DNA from: Cytobacillus oceanisediminis
GTDB taxonomy: Bacteria > Bacillota > Bacilli > Bacillales > Cytobacillaceae
Direction of reading: 5' to 3'
Assembly: GCF_003182355.1 (NCBI RefSeq)
Contig: NZ_QGTW01000002.1
Coordinates: 186,001 to 250,000, forward strand
Length of the DNA stretch: 64,000 bases
In this document: in pieces, positions 32,726 to 41,130 of the stretch
Layout of the letters: every line of letters starts with the position of its first letter
Numbering within the stretch: the stretch's first letter is position 1
Notes under the pieces: model-generated
What the model saw: the letters and a program-made list of their open reading frames with translations, nothing else
What the model was told of the DNA's origin: nothing
Databases searched by the model: none
Made by a program: the position numbers and the translations under genes

Positions 32726-34039
32726 TTGGATAAAATCATCGTCCGCGGCGGAAATAGGTTAAGCGGTACTGTCAAAGTAGAAGGAGCAAAAAACGCTGTC
32801 TTACCGGTTATCGCCGCAACACTGTTAGCAAGTGATGGCAAAAGCGTAATTCGTGATGTCCCAACACTCTCCGATGTATATACTATTAATGAAGTATTAC
32901 GCTATTTAAACGCCGAAGTGGAGTTTGAAAATAATACAGTAATCGTAAATGCATCTCGAGAGTTGAAGGTAGAAGCACCTTTTGAATATGTACGCAAAAT
33001 GCGTGCTTCAGTTTTAGTCATGGGATCTTTATTAGCAAGAAACGGCCGTGCTCGTGTAGCATTGCCAGGGGGCTGCGCAATCGGTTCCCGCCCAATCGAC
33101 CAGCATTTAAAAGGCTTCGAAGCGATGGGTGCGAAAGTAAAGGTTGGCAATGGCTTTATTGAAGCGGAAGCACCAGAAGGCCGCTTGCATGGAGCAAAAA
33201 TATATCTAGATTTCCCTAGCGTAGGTGCTACGGAAAATATTATGATGGCTGCAACATTAGCCAAAGGTACAACCATTTTGGAAAACGTGGCAAAGGAACC
33301 TGAGATTGTTGACTTGGCTAACTTCCTGAATAAAATGGGTGCCAAAGTTAAAGGGGCAGGAACTGGAACCATCCGCATTGAAGGTGTTGATGTTCTGTTT
33401 GGCGCAGACCATAACATCATTCCTGACCGCATTGAAGCTGGAACTTTCATGGTGGCAGCGGCCATTACAGGCGGAGACGTCCTTGTAAAAGGCGCTGTGC
33501 CGGAGCATTCCACTTCTCTAATTGCGAAGATGGAAGAAATGGGTGTTACGTTTGTTGAAGAAGCTGAAGGAATCCGTGTACTGGGCCCAGATAAGCTGAA
33601 GGCTGTTGATATTAAAACAATGCCTCACCCAGGGTTCCCGACAGATATGCAATCACAAATGATGGCCTTATTGCTTCACGCACAAGGAACAAGTGTGATT
33701 ACGGAAACAGTATTTGAAAACCGCTTCATGCATGTGGAAGAATTCCGCCGCATGAACGCTGAGATTAAAATCGAAGGACGTTCTGTGATCATGAACGGAC
33801 CAAGCAACCTGCAGGGAGCAGAAGTTGCCGCTACAGACCTTCGTGCAGCTGCCGCTCTAATCCTGACTGGATTGGTTGCAGACGGCGTAACGCGCGTAAC
33901 AGAGCTTAAGCATCTTGACCGTGGATACGTCAACTTCCACGAGAAACTTGCTGCACTTGGCGCTGATATCGAACGTATTACAGAAGTGGAAGAAACGCCA
34001 GCTAAAGATAACAGCTACGTTTCTGACATGAACGCATAA
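32726..34039 (+). CDS. murA: UDP-N-acetylglucosamine 1-carboxyvinyltransferase
   Basis: 437 residues. MurA transfers enolpyruvate from PEP to UDP-GlcNAc, the first committed step of peptidoglycan synthesis. Catalytic Cys117 lies in [15 protein letters not shown], so it would be expected to be fosfomycin-sensitive. N-terminal [20 protein letters not shown] is the substrate loop. TTG start with GGAGGGG upstream. Gene order (ywmB-murA-spoIID) identifies it with B. subtilis murAA. Confidence 0.97.
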   Translation: MDKIIVRGGNRLSGTVKVEGAKNAVLPVIAATLLASDGKSVIRDVPTLSDVYTINEVLRYLNAEVEFENNTVIVNASRELKVEAPFEYVRKMRASVLVMGSLLARNGRARVALPGGCAIGSRPIDQHLKGFEAMGAKVKVGNGFIEAEAPEGRLHGAKIYLDFPSVGATENIMMAATLAKGTTILENVAKEPEIVDLANFLNKMGAKVKGAGTGTIRIEGVDVLFGADHNIIPDRIEAGTFMVAAAITGGDVLVKGAVPEHSTSLIAKMEEMGVTFVEEAEGIRVLGPDKLKAVDIKTMPHPGFPTDMQSQMMALLLHAQGTSVITETVFENRFMHVEEFRRMNAEIKIEGRSVIMNGPSNLQGAEVAATDLRAAAALILTGLVADGVTRVTELKHLDRGYVNFHEKLAALGADIERITEVEETPAKDNSYVSDMNA

Positions 34040-34050
34040 GAAATGCCAAT

Positions 34051-34160
34051 CAAGGCGACCTTTGAAGAGTCGCTATAAAATAGTCGCCTTGCGTGCATTC
34101 CTACCAGAAACCGCAGAATCGAGCTGTCAGAGGTCTGACAAATCGATTCTGCGGTTTTTT
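34051..34160 (+). terminator. Hairpin pair and terminator after murA
   Basis: CAAGGCGAC (34051-34059) pairs with GTCGCCTTG (34083-34091) without a T run. Then AAACCGCAGAATCGA (34108-34122) pairs with TCGATTCTGCGGTTT followed by TTTT, a strong terminator. Confidence 0.85.
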
Positions 34161-34250
34161 TATTTGGTTAGAAGTGACTGTGCTGGCAGTGTTGGCCTGG
34201 TTTGGGAAATCTGATCTTGATCCTGTTCATGGGAAAGTCTGATATGGCGG

Positions 34251-34368
34251 GAAGTAATGCATATATTTTAAAAGTGGTGCGTAAATGAATTGAAATTACG
34301 CATAAATTTTAAAGGTAGTGCCGTAAATTTAGTAAGTGAAGCATAAAAGTTAAAAATGACGCAGAAAC
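34251..34368. repeat. Array of ~six degenerate 20-22 bp units, same family as 17338
   Basis: Units such as GTGGTGCGTAAATGAATTG and TTACGCATAAATTTTAAAGG share the GTGGTTCATAAATTTTAAAA core of the array at 17338-17454, some 17 kb away. Confidence 0.7.
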
Positions 34369-34393
34369 CGGTTTTGCGGACCGCGAATTGTGT

Positions 34394-34498
34394 GTAATGT
34401 TAGATAAGTTTCGAAACATGCTAGATAAATCGTAAAACATGTTAGATAAAACAGGAAATGTGTTAGGTAAAGTCCGAAATATGTTAGATAAAAATAAA
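34394..34498. repeat. Array of five exact 21 bp units, second family
   Basis: Five consecutive 21-base units starting at 34394, 34415, 34436, 34457 and 34478 with core AACATGTTAGATAAA, the last six bases variable. A lone unit (AACATGCTAGATAAATTTGC) lies at 49795. The exact 21 bp period keeps a 64-codon minus-strand frame open (heptad LSNMFYD-like), which I regard as incidental. Confidence 0.85.
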
Positions 34499-34673
34499 AA
34501 CATGCTTAATTAGCGGAAGAAGGTGGGCTTTGGTGCCGCCGAAAACTGATTTTTTATGTAAAAGGGTAATGAAAATCGGTTTGTCCCTACAACTTTGCTC
34601 AGAAACGCAAACCAATATCGGCAGATAACCGTGCGGAGCCACTCACAAAAAATCACCCCGGCTCATTAAGTTG

Positions 34674-34702
34674 TCATATTAGCTTGTCCACAGCCATAAA
34701 TA
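34674..34702 (+). promoter_or_regulatory. Sigma-E promoter of spoIID
   Basis: TCATATT (34674-34680), 14 bp spacer, CATAAATA (34695-34702), a good match to the mother-cell sigma-E consensus (KMATATT-N14-CATACAMT), 44 bases before the ATG. Confidence 0.75.
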
Positions 34703-34745
34703 TGAAGTGAGTTAGAATTATTTTTTTGCTATGGAGGCTTAAAAC

Positions 34746-35777
34746 ATGACAAAATTCAAACCATTCATCGTACTAGCCGCAGTGTTGTTTGCCGTCACTC
34801 TTGTGGTTCCGGCTCTGCTTGTGATTCCTTTTACTGAGGGGACAGTAAGCGGGAAGCTTGGCGAGGAGCTAAAACAGGATGCTAAAACGGAGAAGACGGC
34901 GGAAATCCCACAAGGGCCTGCCATAGAGGTAGGTGTCTATCGCCTGGCACAAAAGAAGATTGAAACGGTTCCTCTAGAGGACTATATTGTCGGTGTTGTC
35001 GCATCGGAAATGCCGGCTGAATTTGAAAAAGAGGCATTGAAGGCACAGGCACTGGCAGCAAGGACTTTTATTGTTGAACAAATGCTGAATGAGAATAAAA
35101 CAGATCTGCCTGAAGGAGCCTTAGTATATGATACGGTGGTTCATCAGGTTTATAAAAATGAAAATGAATTAAAGCAAGTTTGGGGACCTGATTACAAATG
35201 GAAAATCCAGAAGGTAAGAGAGGCAGTTAATGAAACGAGAGGCCAAATCCTCACTTTTGACGGCTCTCCGATTACGGCTTCCTTTTTTTCAACGAGCAAT
35301 GGATTTACCGAAAACTCTGAGGCCATCTGGCCAAATTCAGTTCCGTACTTAAAAAGTGTAGAAAGCAAGTGGGACCTGCAGTCACCGAAGTTTAATGGAA
35401 GAGAGGTGTTCACGGTTCAGGAATTTGAAAAGAAGCTGGGCGTGAAGCTTCCTAACGATAGCACAATCGGCAATGTGACCGAACGGACAGCCGGCCAGCG
35501 GGTGGCCAAGGTGGAGATTAACGGGAAGGTTGTCAGCGGAAAGGACATCAGGGAAAAGCTTGGTTTGAAATCTACGGATTTTACATGGGAACGCAAGGGC
35601 GACAATATTATTATTAATACAGAAGGCTACGGCCATGGCGTTGGCATGTCCCAATACGGCGCAAATGGGATGGCATCTGAAGGAAAGAATTATAAAGAAA
35701 TTGTTTCTCATTATTATCAAGGTGTAGAGATTGCAACTTCTGACCAATTGCTTACGAAAACCACCGCAAAAAAATAA
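34746..35777 (+). CDS. spoIID: Stage II sporulation protein D, peptidoglycan lytic transglycosylase
   Basis: 343 residues with an N-terminal membrane anchor (PFIVLAAVLFAVTLVVPALL). Catalytic Glu88 in VVASEMPAEFE is at the same position as in B. subtilis. The C-terminal GYGHGVGMSQYGANGM is the SpoIID/LytB signature. With SpoIIM and SpoIIP it degrades septal wall during engulfment in the mother cell, in line with the sigma-E promoter. GGAGGC precedes ATG. Confidence 0.96.
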   Translation: MTKFKPFIVLAAVLFAVTLVVPALLVIPFTEGTVSGKLGEELKQDAKTEKTAEIPQGPAIEVGVYRLAQKKIETVPLEDYIVGVVASEMPAEFEKEALKAQALAARTFIVEQMLNENKTDLPEGALVYDTVVHQVYKNENELKQVWGPDYKWKIQKVREAVNETRGQILTFDGSPITASFFSTSNGFTENSEAIWPNSVPYLKSVESKWDLQSPKFNGREVFTVQEFEKKLGVKLPNDSTIGNVTERTAGQRVAKVEINGKVVSGKDIREKLGLKSTDFTWERKGDNIIINTEGYGHGVGMSQYGANGMASEGKNYKEIVSHYYQGVEIATSDQLLTKTTAKK

Positions 35778-35779
35778 TA

Positions 35780-35814
35780 AAAAGGCTGATTCTATAACAG
35801 AATCAGCCTTTTCT
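35780..35814 (+). terminator. Terminator after spoIID
   Basis: AAAAGGCTGATTCT and AGAATCAGCCTTTT pair perfectly around ATAAC. Confidence 0.9.
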
Positions 35815-35848
35815 ATTTTACCTTTTAAAAAGGCTGGTTTTGACACTA

Positions 35849-36067
35849 TGTTGATTGAAGCGGTAGGCGAGAGCTCCTCAAAAATGTATACGCATCTCCT
35901 TCGTCTGTGTTTATTAAAGGATGCTTATTCAATGTCCAGCGGGAGAAGTGGATCAAAGGAAAACCCAACAGGTACATGGCGCCAAGGAGGCTCCCTGACC
36001 CCGCCTGCGGTTCGCTGAGCTTCTTGAGCGCAAATCAACAGGCACGTTTAACAGAGCGTTTTAAAAT
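35849..36067 (+). repeat. Dispersed ~210 bp element, copy 4 of 4
   Basis: Most diverged copy: TGTTGATTGAAGCGGTAGGC at the start, GAGCGCAAATCAACAGGC and the tail GTTTAACAGAGCGTTTTAAA at the end. The stop codon of the minus-strand vanZ-like gene lies in its tail. Confidence 0.8.
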
Positions 36068-36467
36068 AGGAAAGAATAGAAGAAAGCTTTTTAAATCGGC
36101 CCTCAAAAAGAGAGCGACTAATGAAGTACCAGCACACCAAAACGCCTGTAATGTCCTTTACAGCGTCGATCAGGGTGGCGGACCGGTAAGGGACGAAGGA
36201 TTGATGGATCTCGTCCAGAATCCCGTAAAAGCAGGCAAAGATAGCAAGAAAAGCATTCAAGGCGGGAGTAAGCCTGTCTGCAGTCAATGCAGCGAGAACG
36301 AGAAGAACATACAGAATGCCAAATTCAACGAGATGCAGGGATTCTTTTATAAACCGGTCGACTGCCGAATCGGGCAGCTCCACAACGGCATTATGCGGAA
36401 GGCCGGACAGGGTCCAGATCAGCGTCATATATAGGAAGGGAAGAACTCTAATAATCCACTTAAGCAT
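36048..36467 (-). CDS. VanZ-family membrane protein
   Basis: 139 residues, about four helices: IIRVLPFLYMTLIWTLSGLP, LVEFGILYVLLVLAALTAD, LNAFLAIFACFYGILDEIHQ and DITGVLVCWYF. FYGILDEIHQSFVPYRSATLIDA (positions ~87-109) is the VanZ signature. I start at 36467, where AAGGAG lies about ten bases upstream; an ATG at 36509 gives a longer N-terminus with a weaker site. The last codons and the stop are in the tail of repeat copy 4. Function unknown; it converges with spoIID. Confidence 0.8.
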   Translation of the reverse strand: MLKWIIRVLPFLYMTLIWTLSGLPHNAVVELPDSAVDRFIKESLHLVEFGILYVLLVLAALTADRLTPALNAFLAIFACFYGILDEIHQSFVPYRSATLIDAVKDITGVLVCWYFISRSLFEGRFKKLSSILSYFKTLC

Positions 36468-36531
36468 ATTCCAAAAACTCCTTATAAAAATTTTTCTTCT
36501 ATCATGCATAATAATAAAACCTTTGTCGAAA

Positions 36532-36540
36532 AATAAACCC
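36532..36540 (+). promoter_or_regulatory. Spo0A-box-like site upstream of spoIIQ
   Basis: CTTTGTCGAAAAAT at 36531-36544 contains the 0A-box core TGTCGAA, in the divergent vanZ/spoIIQ region. Confidence 0.4.
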
Positions 36541-36560
36541 AAAAAATTTTTTTGCGAAAT

Positions 36561-36589
36561 GTATATAATCCTCTCAATCTGTTCAGACT
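36561..36589 (+). promoter_or_regulatory. Candidate sigma-F promoter of spoIIQ
   Basis: GTATA (36561-36565), 15 bp, GTTCAGACT (36581-36589). The -35 fits the forespore sigma-F consensus; the -10 is only a partial match to GGNRANANT. spoIIQ is a sigma-F gene in B. subtilis. Confidence 0.45.
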
Positions 36590-36609
36590 GATTGCTGAGG
36601 TGATGATAA

Positions 36610-37578
36610 ATGAGAGAGGAAGAAAAGAAACGATCTTCTCAAGATTCCAGCTTTAAACGCTTTATGAAAAAGCGGTGGGCATTCCCAGCTATCTACATTG
36701 CAAGTGCAGCAATCATTCTAACCGGTGTTCTTTGGTATCAAAGCAGCGACAACGCTACAGACACAGACAGCTACGACTACGAAGCCACTGATATTACCGG
36801 CAAGAAGTACGATGAGCCAGCATTGGAAGTTAACCGCGCTATGGAAAACTTCGTAATGCCTGTTCAGGATCCAGACTCTGTTGTCATTCAAAAACAATTC
36901 TATGACTATGACGGCAAAGCTGAAGAACAGGAAGCTGCTCTAGTATTTTACAATAACACATACCATCCGAACACTGGTATTGATATCAGCATGAAGGATG
37001 GAGAAACGTTTGATGTACTAGCTGCATTAAGCGGAACTGTTACGAAGGTAGAAGAAGACGCACTGTTGGGCAATGTCATTGAAGTTGAGCATGACAAAGG
37101 AATTGTAACACAATATCAATCTGTTACAGAGATGAATGTTGAGGTTGGCGACCAGGTAGATCAAGGTGCTGCCCTTGCTAAAGCAGGCGAAAGCTTGTTT
37201 AATGAAGAAGCAGGCGTACATGTACACTTTGAAATCCGCAAAGATGGACTGCCGGTCAATCCGCTTGATTACTTCAATAAGCCGCTAAGCTCTTTACAAG
37301 AGTTGAAGCAATCTGATGACACAGATGCTGCTGACAACAGCGGTGCAACTGAAGAAAACGACGAAGCTGCTCCTTCTGAAGATAAGTCTACCGAAGAGTC
37401 TGGCACAACTGAAGAAGAAGGTTCCACTGAAGAATCTGGAACTACAGATGAAGATGCCGGCCAAACTGACGAAGACAAATCTACTGACACAGAAGAAGAT
37501 CCAGCTGAAAACTCTGAAGACGAAGGTCAAACTGACGACCAAGTCGAAGAAGAAACGACTGAATCTACAGACGCATAA
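36610..37578 (+). CDS. spoIIQ: Stage II sporulation protein Q
   Basis: 322 residues. One membrane helix ~24-44 (FPAIYIASAAIILTGVLWY), then a LytM/M23-like domain (~85-225). The metal-ligand His is replaced in HPNTGIDIS, as in B. subtilis SpoIIQ, although HVHFEIR is kept, so it is not expected to be an active endopeptidase. It forms the forespore half of the SpoIIQ-SpoIIIAH zipper. The C-terminal ~90 residues are a Glu/Asp/Thr-rich tail with SGTTEEEGSTEESGTTDED repeats, longer than usual. Confidence 0.93.
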   Translation: MREEEKKRSSQDSSFKRFMKKRWAFPAIYIASAAIILTGVLWYQSSDNATDTDSYDYEATDITGKKYDEPALEVNRAMENFVMPVQDPDSVVIQKQFYDYDGKAEEQEAALVFYNNTYHPNTGIDISMKDGETFDVLAALSGTVTKVEEDALLGNVIEVEHDKGIVTQYQSVTEMNVEVGDQVDQGAALAKAGESLFNEEAGVHVHFEIRKDGLPVNPLDYFNKPLSSLQELKQSDDTDAADNSGATEENDEAAPSEDKSTEESGTTEEEGSTEESGTTDEDAGQTDEDKSTDTEEDPAENSEDEGQTDDQVEEETTESTDA

Positions 37579-37584
37579 TAATAG

Positions 37585-37613
37585 GGAGTCCGCCGAATTG
37601 GCGGGCTCTTTTT
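37585..37613 (+). terminator. Terminator after spoIIQ
   Basis: GAGTCCGCC pairs with GGCGGGCTC around GAATT, followed by TTTTT. Confidence 0.85.
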
Positions 37614-37628
37614 GATTACTCCTCTTTC

Positions 37629-37661
37629 GGTACCAGGTACCACCCGAATTTTGTCGAATAA
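37629..37661 (+). repeat. GGTACC/0A-box dispersed repeat, copy A
   Basis: 33 bases: GGTACCAGGTACCACCC then GAATTTTGTCGAATAA. Identical over 30 bases to copies at 53044 and 57973 and to the complement at 61870-61902. It ends 8 bases before the pcp -35 box. Confidence 0.9.
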
Positions 37662-37668
37662 GAATGTT

Positions 37669-37697
37669 TCGACAGTTCTGTCGGCCTCCTGTATAAT
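37669..37697 (+). promoter_or_regulatory. Promoter of pcp
   Basis: TCGACA (37669-37674), 17 bp, TATAAT (37692-37697), 40 bases before the start codon. The 0A-box-like part of repeat copy A ends about 10 bases upstream. Confidence 0.7.
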
Positions 37698-37736
37698 ATT
37701 TCGCAAGACGAAAAGTTGTACAGGGGGAGCAAAAGT

Positions 37737-38342
37737 ATGAAGAAGTTGCTTTTAACAGGGTTTGAGCCATTTCTTGATTTTTCGATCAATCCGACGGAAA
37801 CGATTGTGAAGGAGCTGGACGGGCAAAAGGTTGGAAACTATGAAATTAAAGGTCTGCATTTACCGGTAGACTTCAATCTGGCTCCAAAGAAAATAGTAGA
37901 GGAGGTAGCCAGGGAAAATCCGGATGCTGTTATTTCACTTGGGTTGGCAGCGGGCCGTACAGCTATCACGCCTGAAAGAATTGCGATCAACTGCCAGGAC
38001 GGGGAGCCCGATAATAGAGGAGTTACCCTTGAAGATAACGCAATAGAGGAAAATGGTTCTGATGGGTATTTTTCAACTTTGCCGATCCGCCGTATGGTCA
38101 ATAGACTAAAAGAGGCAGGTTATCCTGCAGCAATATCCAATACAGCGGGAACCTATCTTTGCAATAATGTTATGTATTCCGTGCTTCACGAGCTAAAATC
38201 ATCAGGCAAAAAAATACCTGCCGGGTTTGTACATATTCCGGCGTCACATGCACTGGCTGCTGCCAGCAAAAAGAGCATGGCGAGCTGGTCGGATGGGGAT
38301 CTGCTGCAGGCAATCACGTTAATAATAGAAGAACTAGATTAA
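37737..38342 (+). CDS. pcp: Pyrrolidone-carboxylate peptidase (pyroglutamyl peptidase I)
   Basis: 201 residues, C15 cysteine peptidase that removes N-terminal pyroglutamate in the cytoplasm. Signatures: LLTGFEPFLDFSINPTE at the N-terminus, catalytic Glu in ITPERIAINC, catalytic Cys in NTAGTYLCNNVMY, His in VHIPASHA. AGGGGGAGC precedes ATG 37737; an upstream in-frame ATG at 37716 has no site. Confidence 0.95.
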   Translation: MKKLLLTGFEPFLDFSINPTETIVKELDGQKVGNYEIKGLHLPVDFNLAPKKIVEEVARENPDAVISLGLAAGRTAITPERIAINCQDGEPDNRGVTLEDNAIEENGSDGYFSTLPIRRMVNRLKEAGYPAAISNTAGTYLCNNVMYSVLHELKSSGKKIPAGFVHIPASHALAAASKKSMASWSDGDLLQAITLIIEELD

Positions 38343-38371
38343 GGAGCCAAGCTGCTTGGTTCCATTTTTTA
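38343..38371 (+). terminator. Terminator after pcp
   Basis: GGAGCCAAG pairs with CTTGGTTCC (one G-T pair), followed by ATTTTTTA. Confidence 0.8.
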
Positions 38372-38575
38372 TGCTAAATTAAATTATCGCTATAATAATT
38401 TCGGAATCGGTTATTATCATCGCTATAGTGTTTTCCTCTAATACCCTAAAGTCCATCAAAAAATCTAAACTTGTACAAAGTCTTCTAAATTAAAGGAAAA
38501 ACCATTCAAACCAATCCTTGTCTCCTGCCAATCTTTATCATCATAAAAAAATATAAATATATTTGCAGCATATAC

Positions 38576-38604
38576 TTGACCTAGAATTAATTTTTGTACA
38601 TAAT
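38576..38604 (+). promoter_or_regulatory. Promoter of the symporter cluster
   Basis: TTGACC (38576-38581), 17 bp, CATAAT (38599-38604). The rest of the 38372-38727 gap is AT-rich without a gene, apart from the hairpin below. Confidence 0.6.
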
Positions 38605-38677
38605 GAAGTATAAATTTTCTTAAAATTTAGTTTAATCAGAAAACGCACATCTTAACGGCCATCACAAAACTTAAAGC

Positions 38678-38711
38678 AGAAAGCGACAAAAAATGACAGC
38701 GCTTTCTTTTA
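38678..38711 (+). other. Terminator-like hairpin in the leader of the symporter cluster
   Basis: AGAAAGCG and CGCTTTCT pair perfectly, followed by TTTT, then directly the ribosome site AAAAGGGGGA of the next gene. It could act as an attenuator. Confidence 0.5.
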
Positions 38712-38727
38712 AAAGGGGGAAACAAAT

Positions 38728-38910
38728 TTGCTTACTTTATTGTCTTTGATGGTGATTACCGGTGTCTGCCTTTTTCTTGCTTTAAGAAAGAAAAAGCCGA
38801 TCTTCCTTGCTGTACCTTTCCTGTCTATTTTTGCTTACTTCCTCGTTCAAATCATCCTTGTGCCTGCACCATTTATGGAAACAGTCAAATTTATTTTCAG
38901 TTTAAGGTAA
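38728..38910 (+). CDS. Small two-helix membrane protein, unknown
   Basis: 60 residues: LLSLMVITGVCLFLALRKKK then IFLAVPFLSIFAYFLVQIIL. TTG start with a strong AAAAGGGGGA site. First gene of the symporter cluster, followed by a hairpin (38920-38942). Not recognised; it may belong to the transporter. Confidence 0.6.
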   Translation: MLTLLSLMVITGVCLFLALRKKKPIFLAVPFLSIFAYFLVQIILVPAPFMETVKFIFSLR

Positions 38911-38919
38911 TGGTTTTTT

Positions 38920-38942
38920 CCGGATCCGGTCAACGGATCCGG
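38920..38942 (+). other. 9 bp perfect hairpin between genes
   Basis: CCGGATCCG and CGGATCCGG pair around GTCAA; no T run follows, so processing or weak pausing rather than termination. Confidence 0.6.
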
Positions 38943-39062
38943 TGAAATAGCAGCCTATTATGCTGCACTTATTTTAAAAGGAGTGATTCGGCGCGTCTAA
39001 AATCTGTTTTTCAGCCATTTGGCAATCATATGTATCCAATCATTTTAACCGGGGGTGGAGTT

Positions 39063-39365
39063 GTGAAGAAAATCGAGAAGAAAGCAGCGGACAGTTATTT
39101 TCGTGAAAAGACTCGGAATATGATTATTTATTTTGCTATTGGATTTCTGGCTTCCTTTGGAGTCGTCTTTTTTGCAGAGCCTTTAAGTGATATTACCATT
39201 AACGGTTTCCCGTTCCATTACTTTATGGGGGCACAGGGAGCGGTTCTGACTTTTATTATCCTTCTGTTTGTTAATGCCAAGATGGGTGATGCAATTGACC
39301 GGAAATACGGAATTGACGAAGAAAAGAATAAGCAGATCAGTTCTGGTAAAGTATTTGATCATTAA
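39063..39365 (+). CDS. DUF4212 small subunit of sodium/solute symporter
   Basis: 100 residues with two helices (MIIYFAIGFLASFGVVFFAE and FMGAQGAVLTFIILLFVNAK). The order of a short basic N-terminus, two helices and a DAIDRKYG tail fits the DUF4212 family that precedes SSS permeases. GTG 39063 has GGGGGTGGAG upstream; ATG 39030 has none. Next gene is its partner permease. Confidence 0.8.
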   Translation: MKKIEKKAADSYFREKTRNMIIYFAIGFLASFGVVFFAEPLSDITINGFPFHYFMGAQGAVLTFIILLFVNAKMGDAIDRKYGIDEEKNKQISSGKVFDH

Positions 39366-39459
39366 TTGGGTAAAAATGAGCGGCTGTTCGAGCAGCTTAT
39401 AACGGAGATATAAAGGGGCGTCATGAAAAAATTTTGCACGTGACAAAGGGGGAAGGCAT

Positions 39460-41130
39460 TTGGATACACAGTTTTTGGTCTCATTATCCATTATTTTAGC
39501 CACATTTGCTTTATATATTGGAATTGCCATTTATAACAAAGCAAAAGCAACGTCGGATTTCTATGTTGCCGGACGGGGAATCCCGCCCATTTTTAACGGG
39601 ATGGCGATCGGCGCTGACTGGATGAGTGCTGCTTCATTTATTGGTATGGCGGGAACGATCATGCTTCTTGGCTATGATGGACTTGCCTATATTATGGGGT
39701 GGACGGGCGGATATTTGCTGCTGACATTCCTTTTGGCTCCACAGCTGCGGAAGTACGGCCGTTATACGGTGCCTGAATTTATCGGCGACCGTTTTGACAG
39801 CCATACAGCCCGTGTTATTGCAGCGATTTGTACGATCATTATCAGTTTCACATACTCGATTGGCCAGCTTTCCGGTTCAGGGGTAGTAATTGGCCGTTTA
39901 TTTGAAATTGACGCTAAGCTTGGAACAATGATTGGCGTTGTACTTATTGCCTTTTACGCTGCCTTCGGCGGTATGAAAGGGATCACTTGGACACAGGTTG
40001 CCCAATATGTCATTTTAATTATTGCTTATATCATTCCGGTTGTCTTCATGTCCCTGCAAATTACAGGGAACCCGGCTCCATGGCTTTCCTATGGGGAGCT
40101 TGTCGGTAAAATGGGTGAACTGGATCGAGAGCTTGGAATCTCTGAATATTTTGCGCCATTTACGAATGGAACAAAATGGCAGTTCTTAGCCTTGATGTTT
40201 ACTTTAATGGCTGGTACCGCAGGTCTTCCGCACGTAATCGTCCGTTTCTATACGGTTTCAACCATGAAAGCTGCACGCTGGTCCGGTGCATGGGCATTGC
40301 TGTTCATCGGGTTGCTTTACTTGTCAGCTCCTGCATACGCTGCATTTTCCCGTTTCATTCTTATGACAAAGGTTGCAGGCAGCAAAATCACCGAACTGCC
40401 TGAGTGGACTAAGACATGGGTGGATACAGGCAAGCTTCAAGTAGCAGATGGAAATGGAGATGGCGTCCTTCAGTGGAACGAATTAATCATCTCTAATGAT
40501 ATTGTTGTTATGGCGACACCGGAAATTGCCAACCTTGGATTGTTTGTCATCGGTTTAGTAGCAGCAGGTGCAATGGCGGCAGCATTATCAACTGCCGGCG
40601 GATTAATGATTGCCATTTCATCTGCTTTTGCCCACGATATTTTCTATCGAGTGCTAAAGCCGAACTCAACAGAAAAAACACGTCTGTCTGTAGCACGCTG
40701 GTCTATAGTTGTAGCAACTCTCCTGGCAGGACTTATCGCACTTAACCCACCTGGAGCAATCACGCAAATTGTTGCCTGGGCATTCGCGCTAGCTACAGGA
40801 ACCTTCTTCCCGGCACTTGTACTGGGAGTATGGTGGAAACGTTCAAACTCACAGGGTGTTATTGCCGGCTTGCTTGTTGGTTTGGGTGTGACATTGGCAT
40901 ACATCTTTGCAGCAAAATATGGCGGCTTTACAATCCTTGGAATCATTGATACAGGAGCAGGTGTCTTTGGTGCAGCAGCTGCCTTTATTGCCAACATCGC
41001 TGTTTCCCTTATGACTGCGGCTCCTTCGCAAAAGATTCAGGATGAAGTTATGGACCTTCGCTATCCGGAGCAAATGGTTTATAAAAACGGTGAAGTTTGG
41101 TTGAATGATGATGGATCAAAATCCGTATAA
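39460..41130 (+). CDS. Sodium:solute symporter, acetate-permease-like (SSS family)
   Basis: 556 residues, about 13 helices. SSS signatures include ATSDFYVAGRGIPPIFNGMA, IGADWMSAASFIGMAGTIML and GLIALNPPGAITQIVAWAFA. Closest recalled group is the VC2705/ActP-type permeases for acetate or other monocarboxylates; the substrate is not provable here. TTG start with AAAGGGGGA upstream. Its end overlaps the next gene by 26 bases, showing one operon. Confidence 0.88.
   Translation: MDTQFLVSLSIILATFALYIGIAIYNKAKATSDFYVAGRGIPPIFNGMAIGADWMSAASFIGMAGTIMLLGYDGLAYIMGWTGGYLLLTFLLAPQLRKYGRYTVPEFIGDRFDSHTARVIAAICTIIISFTYSIGQLSGSGVVIGRLFEIDAKLGTMIGVVLIAFYAAFGGMKGITWTQVAQYVILIIAYIIPVVFMSLQITGNPAPWLSYGELVGKMGELDRELGISEYFAPFTNGTKWQFLALMFTLMAGTAGLPHVIVRFYTVSTMKAARWSGAWALLFIGLLYLSAPAYAAFSRFILMTKVAGSKITELPEWTKTWVDTGKLQVADGNGDGVLQWNELIISNDIVVMATPEIANLGLFVIGLVAAGAMAAALSTAGGLMIAISSAFAHDIFYRVLKPNSTEKTRLSVARWSIVVATLLAGLIALNPPGAITQIVAWAFALATGTFFPALVLGVWWKRSNSQGVIAGLLVGLGVTLAYIFAAKYGGFTILGIIDTGAGVFGAAAAFIANIAVSLMTAAPSQKIQDEVMDLRYPEQMVYKNGEVWLNDDGSKSV

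Noticed and set aside
35907-36434. 175-codon + strand frame
   Set aside because: It begins in repeat copy 4 and continues antisense to the vanZ-like gene, which has the better family signature and ribosome site.
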